This document shows positions 23,341 to 34,935 of a DNA stretch of 64,000 nt, piece after piece. This DNA is from Dama dama (taxonomy: Eukaryota > Chordata > Mammalia > Artiodactyla > Cervidae): contig NC_083711.1 of NCBI RefSeq assembly GCF_033118175.1, positions 43,038,001 to 43,102,000 of the forward strand. The letters run 5' to 3'. Position 1 is the stretch's first letter. Every line of letters begins with the position of its first letter. The position numbers and the translations under genes are program-made. The notes beneath the pieces were generated by a model. It was not told where the DNA came from. It ran no database searches and saw only the letters and a list, made by a program, of their open reading frames with translations.

Positions 23341-24480
23341 CTTAAAATAAATGCCTCTTTATTTCAATCAGGTTTCAGTTACTGAAAATTTGGTTAACAT
23401 AATGTTAAAAACAATCTATACACCTATTGAGCTAACATCTCTAAAGAAATTGACTGGGAAAAAAGTTAGTGACTATTGATATTGGCTGTTTAGCACAGTC
23501 TTTCAACAAGTGATGACTACAGAAGAGAATTATGAATTGAATGGTTTGAAAGCAAAAATAAAAGTAACTGTCTTCTAAGTATTATATAGTGGGAAACTTT
23601 TCACCACTAAAGATACATTAAGACCCAGACTTGGGTCAAAGATTACATAAAAGGTAGCTTTCTCTTCTTCACACCTGATAATATCAGTGTTATTTCCAGC
23701 CAAATGAGAGAGAAAAGCATGGAGGCAAAGAAGCAAATTCAAAGAAAATTTGATTCTTGTGTCTAAAAACAACTTCAGATGTTTTTCTGGTACATGGGAT
23801 AACTTAAACCAAATAACTTATAAGTCTTAGAAGTACCAGACAAGGTTCACTCAATCCTAGTTTCAGTTATATCTAAGGTTACCTTATTCCTAACCCATCA
23901 CTGAATTTTCAGTGTGGGGTTGCAGGGAGAGCAGATAACCAGCATTATAGATGATGGAATAACACATCTAAAATTTCTGATTTTTCAGCTGAATGCAAAG
24001 GTGAAGTAGAATGTGGAATTTTCTTCTTTGGGTAAGGGGAAGACAGTATTCTATGTGTGGAACAAGAAGAGCAAAAGTATATTTGGTGATAGAATATGGC
24101 AGAGAAATCTAGTGCTTGCATGTTTTCCCTCTCCTTTCTAGCCACATAAACAAAGGGAACTTGTCTTTCAGTCAAATTGGAAACATGTATCTGAGCTTTG
24201 GTGAATGTAATGTGGGTAGAGATGTGGTATGCTGCTTCTGGGCCTGACATGTAAAAATCTGTCAGATATTATCCACTACCTATCCCTCCATTCTGTATAC
24301 CTAGGGTTGGAGTTGAGGATGGAGGCACCACAGGGTGGAATAAACTATGAAATCTGAATAACTGCTTAGCAAAATCCCTTTTCTTACCTATTCCTCACTA
24401 TCCAACCTAGACAGGAATGTAACACAAAAAAACAAATAAATCTTTGTTTACTTGAGTTAAGCCATTATTTGGAGTTTGTC
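23341..24480. other. No gene seen
   Basis: About 1.1 kb of AT-rich sequence; frames of 65-101 codons on the minus strand show no recognisable domain. Confidence 0.5.
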
Positions 24481-24488
24481 TTTTACAT

Positions 24489-24681
24489 GGTTCAGTTCAG
24501 TTCAGTCGCTCAGTCGTGTCCGACTCTTCGTGACCCCATGAATCGCAGCATGCCAGGCCTCCCTGTCCATCACCAACTCCTGGAGTTTACTCAAACTCAT
24601 GTCCATCGAGTCGGTGATGCCATCCAGCCATCTTATCCTCTGTTGTCCCCTTCTGGAAGTTCATGGTTCATGTATTGCATG
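24489..24681 (-). mobile_element. Internally deleted BovB, antisense, with TSD
   Basis: The 3' end is normal (TTCAGTTCAGTTCAGTCGC at 24491). After ~160 bp, at GTCCCCTTCT (about 24645-24654), it jumps straight to GGAAGTTCATGGTTCATG, which lies more than 1 kb further upstream in BovB, and then stops. TTTTACAT at 24481-24488 and 24682-24689 brackets the whole, so the deleted form itself appears to have inserted. No coding potential. Confidence 0.85.
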
Positions 24682-24691
24682 TTTTACATAG

Positions 24692-25235
24692 TTAAAATAC
24701 TCTATTAAATACACAGATCTTGACACATATATACACAGGAAATTGAGACTTTGTGAAACATATAAGACACATATTTATAGTATACATTATATAAAAACTT
24801 ATTTCAAATACTGAATTATAAAGCCCATATTGTCATCTGAAAAAAGAAGTGACCAAACCTGTAGGTGAGAAATTTACTGGGAATGAATGGTGCACAATGA
24901 TTTAGGAGGAAACTTAAAATATCCCCACTCTCCCTTTCCTGAAGACAATTTAAAAATGGACAGAAAAAATGCAGAAAAATTCTAGGCTGAGCTTTTGAAA
25001 CTTGTAGAATGGTGTGATGTATATACTTCAAAGTATGCAAAACAAAGGAATTCTTTTTAATAGAGGAAAAAAGGAGGGCAGAGATAGGATATATCATGTA
25101 GTACAAATGTATCATATAGCAATTGTGGAAATTAGGATGTCCTTAAAATGCTAGTGACTGAGAGTTCTAGGTACCCAAGAGACACTTGTACAACTGGCCA
25201 GGAAGTTAGTGTAGTAAGTCTTAGAGAAATGTTGG
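24692..25235. other. No gene seen
   Basis: About 540 bases, AT-rich. Nothing recognised. Confidence 0.5.
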
Positions 25236-25358
25236 AGGATCAAATTGCCAACATCCGTCGGATCATTGAAAAAGCGAGAGAGAAAAACACCTACTTCTGC
25301 TTTATTGACTGTGCCAAAGCCTTTGACTGTGTGGATCACAACAAACTGTGGAGAATTC
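25236..25358 (+). mobile_element. BovB RT fragment, sense (first block of a mosaic)
   Basis: Encodes QIANIRRIIEKAREKNTYF and then FIDCAKAFDCVDHNKLWRIL, which is RT motif A with its catalytic aspartate. It starts and stops abruptly: at 25356-25358 it joins the inverted 5' UTR block through a shared CTT. Only 123 bp, with no tail or 5' end of its own. Confidence 0.88.
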
Positions 25359-26146
25359 TTGTACAAGTTTCCTGATGGGAGAGACTGGCTGTGGGGAAAA
25401 CTGGGTCTTGCTCTGGTGGGCAGGGCCATGCTCAGTAAATCTTTAATTCAACTGTCTGCTGACGGGTCGGGTTGTACTCTCTCACTGTTGGTTGTTTGGC
25501 CTGGAGTGACCCAGTCTTAGAGTTTACAGGATCTTTGGTAGGGCTAATGGTGAATTCCAAGAGGGTTTATGCCAACACTCATCTCCCAGGACTGCTGCCA
25601 CCAGCGCCCCTGTCCCTACACCAGGTTACTATCAACCGAGGCCTCTGCAGGAAACCCTTGAACACTCACAGGCAGGTCTGGCTCAGTCTCTTGTGGGGTC
25701 ATTGCTCCTTTCCCCTGGCTCCTGGTTCACACAAAGTTTTGCTTGTGCCCTCCAAAAGTCTCTGTTTCCTTCAGTCCTGTAGAAGTTCCATAATCAAATT
25801 CTGCTGTCCTTCAAAATCAGTTTCCCTGGGTATTCCCAGTCCCTTTGCTCAAAGCCCAGATTGTGAAGTCTGATGTAGGGCCTAGAATCTCTGCAAAAGT
25901 GTGAGAACTTCTCTGATATTTTTATTTTCCAGCTTGTGAGTCGTTCACCTGGGGAGATATTATTTCAACCTGATTACATCTCTCCTACCATCTTGTTGTG
26001 GCTTCTCCTTTGTCATCAGATGTAGTGAACCTTTTTTTTGTAAGTTCCAACATCCTCCAGTCAATTGTTTTTCAAAAGCTAGTTCCAATTTTGGTGTTCT
26101 TGCAGGAGAAGATGAGGGCATGTCTGTCTACTCTGCCATCTTGGTT
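25356..26146 (-). mobile_element. Inverted ruminant LINE 5' UTR (BovB-like; L1 possible)
   Basis: Read on the minus strand it begins CCAAGATGGCAGAGTAGAC (complement of 26124-26142), a typical LINE 5' start, and continues through CAGGGAAACTGATTTTGAAG and GAGCATGGCCCTGCCCACCA to CTCTCCCATCAGGAAACTTG. That last sequence is where the sense block at 26147 picks up. It is relatively GC-rich. From memory, ruminant BovB and L1 5' UTRs are similar here, so family assignment is uncertain; continuity with the following sense block favours BovB. The plus-strand frames of 87-133 codons in this block are not genes. Confidence 0.65.
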
Positions 26147-29100
26147 GTCATCAGAAAGCTTGCATAGGCCTCTTATTCTCTTCTGTCAGAGAGCAAACAG
26201 AAGAAGCAAGAAATACAATCCCACAGGCTGCAGAACAAAAGCCACAATCACAGAAAGCTAAACAAAATGATCGCGTGGATCACAGCTTTGTATAACTCAA
26301 TGAAGCTATGAACCATGCCATGCAGGGCCACCCAAGATGCATGGGTCATGGAGGAGAGTTCTAAAAAAATGTAGTCCACTGGAGAAGCGAGTGGTAAACC
26401 ATGTCAGTATTCTTGCTTCAAGAACCCCATGAACAGTATAAAAAGGTAAAAAGATATGACACTGGAAGATAAGCACCCCAGGTCAGAATGTGTCCAAAAT
26501 GCTACTGGGTGGGGAGGAGCAGAGGACAACCACTAATAGCTCCAGAAAGAATGAAGTGGCTGGGCCAAAGCAGAATGACACTCAGTTGTGGATGTATCTG
26601 TTGGTGAAAGTAAAGTTTGATGCTGTAAAGACAATATTGTATAGGAACCTGGAATGTTAGGTTCATGAATCAAGGTAGATTGGACATAGTCAAACAGGAG
26701 GTGACAAAAGTGAACTTTGACATTTTAGGAATCAGTGAAGTAAAATAAACAGGAATGGGTGAATTAAATCAGATAACTGTTATATCTACTACTGTGAGCA
26801 AGAGCCCCTTAGAAGAAATGGGGTAGTCATCACAGTGAACAGAACACTACAAAATGAAGTACTTGGGTGCAATCTCAAAAGCAATATAATGATCTTGATT
26901 CATTTCCAAGACAAATCATACAACATCATGGTAATGCAAGTCTATGCCCCAACCACCATTGGGAAGAAGCTGAAGTTGACCAGTTTTGTGTTGACCTATG
27001 AGATTTTATAGAACTAACAACAAAATAAGATATCCTTTTCACCATAGGAGACTGGGATGCAAAAGTAGGAAGTCAAGAGATACCTGAAGTAACAGGCAAG
27101 TTTGGCCTTGGAATACAAAATGAAGCAGGGCAAAGGCTAACAGAGTTTTGCCAAGAGAACACACTGGTCATAGGAAACATCCTCTTCCTATAATACAAGA
27201 GATGACTCTACCCGTGGACATCACCAAGTGGTCAATACTAAAATCAGATTGATTACATTCTTTGCAGCCAATGATGGAGAAGCTCTATACAGTCATCAAA
27301 AACAAGACTTGGAGCTACTGTGGCTCAGATCATGAGCTCCTCATTGCAAACTACAGTCTTAAATGGAAGAAACTAGGATTGATTTGATCTAGGTTTAACC
27401 TAAATAAAAACCCTCATAATTATACAATGGAAGTGACAAATAGATTCAAGGGATTAGGTCTGATAGACAGAGTGCATGAAGAACTATGAACAGAGGTGGG
27501 TAACACTGTATAGGAGGTGGTGACCAAAACCATTCCAAAGGGAAAAAAAATTTTAAGAAGCCAAATGGTTGTCTGAGGAGGCCTTATAAATAGCTGAGGA
27601 AAGAAGAGAAGCAAAATGCAAAGGAGGAGGGGAATGATATACCCAACTGAATGCAGTATTCCAGTGATAGCAAGGAGAGATAAGAAAGCCTTCTTAAGTG
27701 AGCAAAGCAAGGAAATAGAGGAAAATAATAGAATGGGAAAGACTAGAGATCACTTCAAGAAATTTGGAGATACCAAGGTAGCATTCCATGTAAAGATGGG
27801 CACAATAAAGGACAGAAATGATAAAGACCTAACAGAAGCAGAAGATATTAAGAAGAGGTGGCAAGAATACACAGAGAACCATATTAAAATGATCTTAATG
27901 ACCCAGATGACCACAGTGATGTGATCACTCACCTAGAGACAGACATCCTGGAGTGCAAAGTCAAGTGGGCCCTAGGAAGCATTACTATGAGCAAAATTAG
28001 TTGAGGTGATGGAATTCCTTCTGAACTGTTTCAAATCCTGAAAGATGATGCTGTTACAGTGCTGCACTCATAATGGCAGGATTTGGAAAGCTCAGCAGTG
28101 GCCACAGGACTGGGAAAGGTCAGTTTTCATTCTAATCCCAAAGAAAAGCAATGCCAAAGAATGTCCAAACTACTGTACAATTGTCCTCATTTCACATGCT
28201 AGCAAGGTATATACTCAAAATCCCTCACACTCTCCTTAAGCTTAAGTGAACCTAGACCTTCCAGATGTACAAACTGGATTTTGAAAAGGGAGAGGAACCA
28301 GAGCTCAAATTGCCGACATCTGTTGGATCATAGAAAAAGCAAGGAAATTCCAGAAAAGCACCTACTTCTGCTTCACTGACTATGCTAAAGACTTTGACCG
28401 TGTGGGTCATAGCAAACTGTGGAAAATTCTCGTGGAGATGAGAATACCAGATAACCTTGCCTATCTCCTATGAAACTGGTATGCAGGTCAAGGAGGAACA
28501 GTTAGAACAAAACATGGAACTATGAGCTGGTTCAAAATTGGGAAAGGAGTACTTCAAGGCTGTGTATTGTCACCCTGCTTATTTAACTTCTATACAGAGT
28601 ACATCATGCAAAATGCTGGGCTAGCTGAAGCTCAACCAGGAATCAAGATTGCTGGGAGGAATATCAGTAACCTCAGATATTCAGATGATACCATTCTAAA
28701 GGCAGAAAGCAAAGAGGAACTAAAGATTCTCTTGATGAGGGCAAGAAAAGAGAGTGAAAGAGCTGGCTTGAAACTCAACATTCTAAAAAGGAAGTTCATG
28801 GCATCTGGTCCCATCACTTCATGCTAAACAGATGGGGAAAATGTATAAACAGTGACAGAGTTTATTTTCTTGGGCTCCAAAATCACTGAGGATAATGACT
28901 ACAGACATGAAATTTTAAAACTCTTGCTTCTTGGAAGAAAAGCTATGACAAACCTAGACAATGTATTAAAAAACAGAGACATCACTTTGCCAACAAAGCT
29001 TCATATAGTCAAAGTTGTAGTTTTTTGATTACTCATGTATGGATGTGAGAATTGGACCATAAAGAAGGCTGCCACCAAAGAATTAATGCTTTCTAATTGT

Positions 29101-29441
29101 TGTGATGGAGAAGGCTCTTGAGAGCCTTGGACATCAGGGAGATCAAACAGTCAATCCTAAAGGAATCATCCCTGAATATTCATTGGAAGGACTAATACTG
29201 AAGCTGAAACTCCAATACTTTGGCCACTTGATGTGAAGAGCTGACTCATTGGAAAAGACCCTGATGCTGGGAAAGATTGAGGGCAGAAGAGAAGGGGATG
29301 GTAGAGAATGAGATGGTTGTATGACATCACTGACTCAATTGACATGAATTTGAGCAACTCTGGGAGATAGTGAAGGACAAGGAAGCCTAGTGTGGGTCTC
29401 AAAGAGTCAGACACTAGTTAGCAACTCAACAATAACAACCC
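26147..29441 (+). mobile_element. BovB LINE, nearly complete but decayed, sense, ~3.3 kb
   Basis: Starts CATCAGAAAGCTTGCATAGG and runs through the end of the 5' UTR, the APE-type endonuclease (GGAACCTGGAATGTTAGGTT near 26645; then GGAATCAGTGAAG), linker, RT and C-terminal domain to an AAC-rich 3' end (CTCAACAATAACAACC, ~29426-29441). Many stops and frameshifts: the longest remaining frames are about 100 codons (27616-27924, 28522-28827). The RT motif is YSDD at 28678-28689 instead of YADD. Its AAC tail and divergence mark an older BovB subfamily than the CAGTTCAG-tailed copies. No target-site duplication found. Confidence 0.92.
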
Positions 29442-30978
29442 ATGTCCAAAGAATTTAGGTTCTTAGTTTAGTCTTAGTTTTTGAAATGCTGATTTAATGA
29501 AAATGTCTCTAGTGTTTGGACTTTACTAATTCTTTTTTGAAGGTCCTCATTGCTACGGTCCTACAGAGCTTACTGTCCTTCATACCACCCCTGTACCACA
29601 TTTGTTCTCTTCCTTTCTTAGTAAAAAAAAAAGACAAAAAACAACAACAACAACAACAACAACTGCTTGAGTGTTGGAGCATTTGATGAGTCAAGGTACT
29701 GTGGATATAGTGGTACATCTGACATTGCCTTTCTTGTCATAAATGGGATTCTAATTAGAGCAATCAGTTTTAATTAGTATGCTGCTGTGTAGAAATCTAA
29801 TAAAATACTGTGTCTAGGAAAATTGATCTGGCCCTGATGCTAATTACTCTTCTAGACTCTGAGCTTTATAAAAATAAGAATTGATTGCTTCTAGGCAACC
29901 TATGTTTTTTCTCCTTTCCTTTGTCTTCTCTGGCTTTCTTGTATACAGAGTCTTCTACTTAAGTTGTCACCTTAGTTCATATTGTGTTTTCTTTCTCTAC
30001 TTGTGCCAAACCTTGGATTTGGTGTAGCCTGAAAAGAGCATGGCTTCATCACTTGTCAGAGAAAACGGTCCTCAGTTAAACTTTTCTTCTTGGGAATGTA
30101 ACAGATCAGAGCCTCATAATCTTAAAGGCTTGCTTAGAGTTAAGGCTGACAGGGTTAGTCTCAGGTCAGCCTCCACATAAATCAGAGTCAGAGAGAATTG
30201 GGGCTGTGGCTGAAATCAGAGAAGACAGTAAGAATAACATTAGAAAAGAAATATCTTAATAATTTTCATGTGGGATGTGCTGCTGCTGTTTTCTCAAAGC
30301 AGCATGGCAGTTTTAAGTTTAAATAAATTATTTCCAATAATCAAGTGGCTGGTTGACATTTTCCTAGCTTCTATTTAACTTTAAAATCAGAACAATCTGA
30401 CATAACTGGTGGTTTCTTTTAGTTACAAGGTACATGGACTACAAATCTTGAAGGCTGACAAATTTTTAGGTGCATTTTTAGCTCATTAACTGTGTCTCCA
30501 GGCTTTTTATGAAATTGCTGATGGAAACAAAATTTAAACATGTCATCCTACCTAAGAATAACTTGAACTGTATTTTTCTCCATTTCTTTTAAACACAATT
30601 AATTGCAATGTTTTAAAATCAAGGGCAAGGTGATAGATTTCTTGATCTTCATGAAAGTTTTTTTTTTTTTTTTCTGTTATATGAGCATAACCAATCTTCA
30701 AACACTGATGATCTTCATTAATGGTCTAAATTTATTTTTGGGGGTGGTCCTCAAGAAGTGAGTAGCTCTAAAATTTCCTGAAATCCCTAGTAAATGTCTT
30801 ATGAGGTTACTGGGCACACATGCATGGCTTCATGTGTGTTTGTCTTTAGGAATTCATTCAATTTTACCTTGTGAGGTTAAAGGAAAGTTAGATTGAAGTG
30901 GTCCTGAATCCTTAGATCAGCGTGTTTCACAGTGTGACGAGGTGCATCCATGAACTATTTGTTACCTGTGCATAACTG
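29442..30978. other. No gene; (CAA)n microsatellite and T run
   Basis: About 1.5 kb. A pure (CAA)n tract at about 29636-29662, possibly a remnant retroposon tail, and a T run at about 30658-30673. No gene recognised. Confidence 0.6.
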
Positions 30979-31183
30979 GATTTCCCTGGTAGCTCAGATG
31001 GTAAAGTGTCTGCCTGCAATGCAGGAGACCTGGGTTTGATCCCTGGGTCGGGAAGATCCCCTGGAGAAGGCAATGGCAACCCACTCCGGTACTCTTGCCT
31101 GGAAAATTCCATGGATGGAGGACCTGGTAGGCTACAGTCCACGGGATCGCAAAGAGTTGGACACGACTGAGCAACTTCACTGG
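30979..31183 (+). mobile_element. Bov-tA SINE, sense
   Basis: ATTTCCCTGGTAGCTCAGAT to GGACACGACTGAGCAACTTC, full-length. Imperfect flanks CATAACTG (about 30970) and CATAATTG (about 31187) may be its duplication. Confidence 0.93.
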
Positions 31184-31201
31184 TTCATAATTGTTACTGA
31201 A

Positions 31202-31782
31202 AGAGTGTGGCAGGTCTGCCTGCTCGCTGCTCAAAAGCCAATAAACTAGTCCACGTTGGTGGAAAGGAAACTTAGCTTTATTTCAGATGCCGGCAACTGG
31301 GGCGGGGGGGTGGGGGGTGGGGTGGGTGGTGGTGGCTGACACCTGTCCAAAGATCAACTTCTCTCCTGCCCATGCCCATGACAAGCAGGGGGTGAGAGCA
31401 TTTATAGAGAGTTGGGGGTGGGGGGGTTACATGCAGAAACAGCACAGTCATCTCTAACAGTCATCTTCAAATTGGTCATCAGTGGTCTGACTAGCATCTT
31501 CTTGGTTGTTTTAGGTACAGTTGCTCTTCAGTTCTGGGGTGCACTTGTTCCCGTTTCTTTGCAATCAATTCTCAGAATTGTGGCAGCTCAAGTCCTGAGC
31601 ACAGTCTGATCATCAGGGAGTGAACTCTTCCACCTGGAGTTTTAGTATTTACAAGATAACTCACAAGCTATGGCTCAGAGTATCATCTATAGCCCTTGAG
31701 GAAGCACTAAACGTCCTTAACCATGCTTAATGACTACATTATTATTATTTAGTCTTCTTTGACTGCTTTCCTTTGTTTCAAC
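31202..31782 (-). mobile_element. ERV LTR, antisense, probably solo
   Basis: On the minus strand the sequence begins near TGTTGAAACAAAGG (31769-31782), has a polyadenylation signal AATAAA (complement of 31277-31282) followed by TTGGCTTTTGAGCAGCGAGC, and ends ..GACCTGCCACA at 31202. That is a U3-R-U5 layout of about 580 bp. It carries a G-rich run on the plus strand. No internal genes are next to it, so it is probably a solo LTR. Ends are by inference, and no matching 4-6 bp duplication was found. Confidence 0.6.
31299..31335 (+). repeat. G-rich tract, potential G-quadruplex
   Basis: Runs of 3-7 G separated by single bases in GGGGCGGGGGGGTGGGGGG and on to TGGTGG; a second G-rich run lies at 31413-31426. 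Both are in the antisense LTR, so its own sense strand is C-rich here. Confidence 0.8.
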
Positions 31783-33456
31783 ATTTCTCATGTCTCCAGT
31801 TAAACTTATTCTTGGACTAAAGTTTTCCACAGGCAAAAGGCAGGCAGAGGACAGGTCGTGGGGGTGGGCAAGGACCGTACATCCTGCTTCATTTCATAGA
31901 AGTTTATGCCAAAGTGAAACTCATGTAAGCCATTAAGCACAGTGTTTAGGTCAGCTGGCTTTTTTTTTTTTTTTTTTTTTAAATAACAAGTGTTTATCAA
32001 TGAAGAAAGTAGCAAATTTAATTACATTCTAATATAAGCTTTTTATTTCATTTTCACTTATGCATTGTCACTATGAGTAGCCCTGATGTATTGACAGCCT
32101 GGCCATAATGAAAAGATAAAATATGTTTTCCAACAATTAATATGTATGCAGATCATAAAATAATGATGGAAGATGTGAACTCCAATGATCCTACCTTCAT
32201 CTAGAAATGTTAGTATGTTCTAAGCATGTCATTTGTTACATTCTTGATTATCCTCACTGGAATTTCACTGTTGGAGGGTGAAAGAAGCAATATCAGGAAG
32301 GAGTAATGTTTATTTCATTCTAACCAGCAAACAATATCTGACTGATAATTTGAAAGTGATTAAAATTTTGAAAGAATATGGCTTATCCATGGAAAAGCTC
32401 TTGGAAAAATTATAAAGGACATTCTGACCATAGTTAGACATGTAGATGAAAATTTGAAAGAAAAAAAAAAAAAAGATGGGAAAGGATATGCTGAATCTTA
32501 TAGTCAGAGAGATTGCTGGAGAGACTATAAGGAAAATTCAAGGCATTCAAGTATGATATGCTTTCTCCAAATTGAGGACAAAAAACTACCTTGTGCATTC
32601 TTTGGTCTGTTGTTGCCTGGCCCTGGCCTGCTTCTTTTTTCTCTTCACTTGTGCATAGCAATAGGATCTGAAAATTTGTCATTTAGAGAAATTTCCTGTA
32701 ACTCTTCGAATCTTTATGGGTCAAATACTAAGTGAGACCGACACTGGAGAAGCATAATGGTGAGAAATGATTGCTAACTAGCTGTTCTGCCTAAGGAAAG
32801 GGAAGGGGAAAGAAATAATATCATGAACCATCTGCCCTCCCAGAGTTTGTTGAGGAAGTGAGAGTGTTTCTCATAGTCCAGAGATGGGTCATTTGGGAAA
32901 ATAATCAGCTTTGAGTTGTTAAAGTAGCTTTGATGAAAAGGTTAGATTAAAAAAGCAAATGAATTCCAACAGGTAGAAATTTATAGTGCAGATTTCAGAA
33001 AATCCGGACTGAAGAGGGTATCACAATTCCAGTCACAGTAAATGTCTGAATTAGTGAACTACAGGGAAGAGATCCCCCGTGATAAAAGAGAGAAATCTCT
33101 GCAGAGTCATGTAAGTAGATGCTCAGCTAAATACTCTGAATACTCAGAAAGCCCAGGGAGAATCAGGTATAAACAACATCCCAGCCAGAGAAAATTTGTT
33201 ATCAGGCAAATATGACCTCTCCTGACTTCAAACTTGTCTCCTCTTCATACTTCTCTCCAACTCCAGAGAAACTAAAAGGCAGGCTAATGATGATGTGATA
33301 ATAGGGGTGGCAGAAGATAGAGGTTGGTGTTATAGTCCATTATACCCCTCATCCCACTCCAGGCTTCTCAAAGATTTTCTTTTTTTTCCCCAGGAAGTAG
33401 CAGATAAAATAGTATAAACAAGGGTATTTTATTGAGGGCTAGTTCTATTTCCAGAC
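31783..33456. other. No gene; T and A runs
   Basis: About 1.7 kb. T run at about 31960-31980 and A run at about 32460-32474. No repeat family or gene recognised; frames of 82-93 codons near 32450-32735 appear random. Confidence 0.5.
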
Positions 33457-33590
33457 TGGAGAAGGAAATGGCAACCCACTCCAGTACTCTTGCCTAGAAA
33501 ATCCCATGGACGGAGGAGCATGGTAGGCTACAGTTCATGGGGTCACAAAGAGTTACAGACGACTGAATGACTTCACCTTCACCTTCTATT
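33457..33590 (+). mobile_element. Bov-A SINE, 5'-truncated, sense
   Basis: TGGAGAAGGAAATGGCAACC to ACAGACGACTGAATGACTTC with a CACCTT-type tail; only the Bov-A half is present. Confidence 0.9.
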
Positions 33591-34202
33591 TCCATAAGAA
33601 ATAATTAATTTAGAGATTTCAGGTAATGAGTAGAAAACATGGTATACTTTCTCTTTATGAATTGTTTCCTTCAAAAAATTTTTAAGTTTTGGTTCTACCT
33701 CTTAAGATGGATGTTACTGATGAGCTATATGGATTCAGATTTGGATAAACAAAATGGTGAAGAAATGTATGAGAAGCAGTGAAAGTAATTGAGAATGTTG
33801 AGCTGTGAGCAAAGGGAATCTTGAGGGAGCCAAATATCTGAAAAGTTTTTAGAGAAAAGGAATTAGACTTGTTTGCCGCATGCTTTTCCCTATCAGGTGG
33901 CAATGAGATTAAACAGAGCTATGGGACCGTAGATGCTAGAGGACAGAGATCACGAAACATGGGGTAATCATATGGTGGTTTGACAGTCAGCTTCCAGTCC
34001 GAAGTTCTTCTGGTATGCTGTCCTAGACTTCAGATTTTAGGAAGCTAAATCCCACTGTTTTCAGCTTCTCTTTCAGATAAGATGCCCTCAAATGAAGTTG
34101 TTATATGTAAAATTTTGAGGGCAGAATTAAAGAAAATGCCATTTTCCTACTGCAGATATTGAATTATTTTGTTTGTTCTTTAAAATTGTATGTGCCCCAA
34201 AA
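33591..34202. other. No gene seen
   Basis: About 610 bases. Nothing recognised. Confidence 0.5.
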
Positions 34203-34420
34203 GGGCTTCCTAACTGGAGTTAGTGTTAAAGAACCCACCTGCCAATGCAGGAGACCTAAGAGGCTTGGGTTTAATCCCTGGGTTGGGAAGATCCCTGGGG
34301 GAGGATATGGCAACCCACTCCAGTATTTTTGCCTGGAGAATCCCTTGGACAGGACAGCCTGGTTAGCTACAGTCCATAGGGTCTCAAGGAGTCAGATTTG
34401 ACTAAAGTGAGTTAGCAAGC
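34203..34420 (+). mobile_element. Bov-tA SINE, sense, diverged
   Basis: GGCTTCCTAACTGGAGTTAG through GGTTTAATCCCTGGGTTGG and CAACCCACTCCAGTATTTTT to AGCAAGCAG. Full-length but more diverged than most SINEs in the window, so likely an older one. Confidence 0.88.
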
Positions 34421-34599
34421 AGAAACAGATGGGTTGTTTTGGGTTCAAGTTTTCAGTGACTACTGCAGCAAAGAGCAGTTACAGAGGCAACAGGAAGAGA
34501 TCCCTTACTCCTGTGTCACGGTTGTGTTATTCATTCATGTTGAACACCAATAGTTCAGGCATTCTTCTTCCAAACATGTGGTTAGTTTTCACATCCTTA

Positions 34600-34935
34600 A
34601 CCTCTTGAAACAGGCAAGGTTATGTTACATGCTTTGCTCAATAGAATGTGAAGGAAGTGGCATATATATCACTCCCATGTTGAAGTATCTGCAAACTGGT
34701 ATGTAGTTCCTTAATTTTTCTCTTGGCCACAGCAAAGGTGGAACTGTGTGTTGCAGAGTAGTTAGAATGTTCAACCATTCCATGTGTGACAGTTGCCCTA
34801 GTGACTTCCAGATTTGCAGTAGATCTTGTCTGGTAAGAAATATATCATCATTTTTGTTTTGAATTTTTTCCCCCACTGTTTTATATCATCATGATTTTGG
34901 AATTATTTGTTACCATAGAAAGACCTAAACTAATC
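34600..34935 (+). repeat. Old MLT1/MaLR-like LTR remnant
   Basis: ACATGCTTTGCTCAATAGAA near the start and ATTATTTGTTACCATAGAAA near the end parallel the 5' and 3' parts of an old mammalian LTR-like family (cacatgctttggccaatgg .. ttgtttgttactgcag). Same family as 36335-36655. Exact name uncertain. Confidence 0.45.

Noticed and set aside
24481..24691. Spliced BovB transcript
   Set aside because: The junction lacks recognisable GT..AG borders on the RNA strand; a template jump at AGA fits better.
25217..29475. AGTCTTAG as a target-site duplication of the BovB mosaic
   Set aside because: The two copies do not abut the element edges; an 8-bp match in flanks of this size is expected by chance.
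31202..31782. Complete provirus with the other ERV LTR at 63.3-63.9 kb
   Set aside because: The two LTRs differ in sequence and orientation and have no retroviral genes between them.
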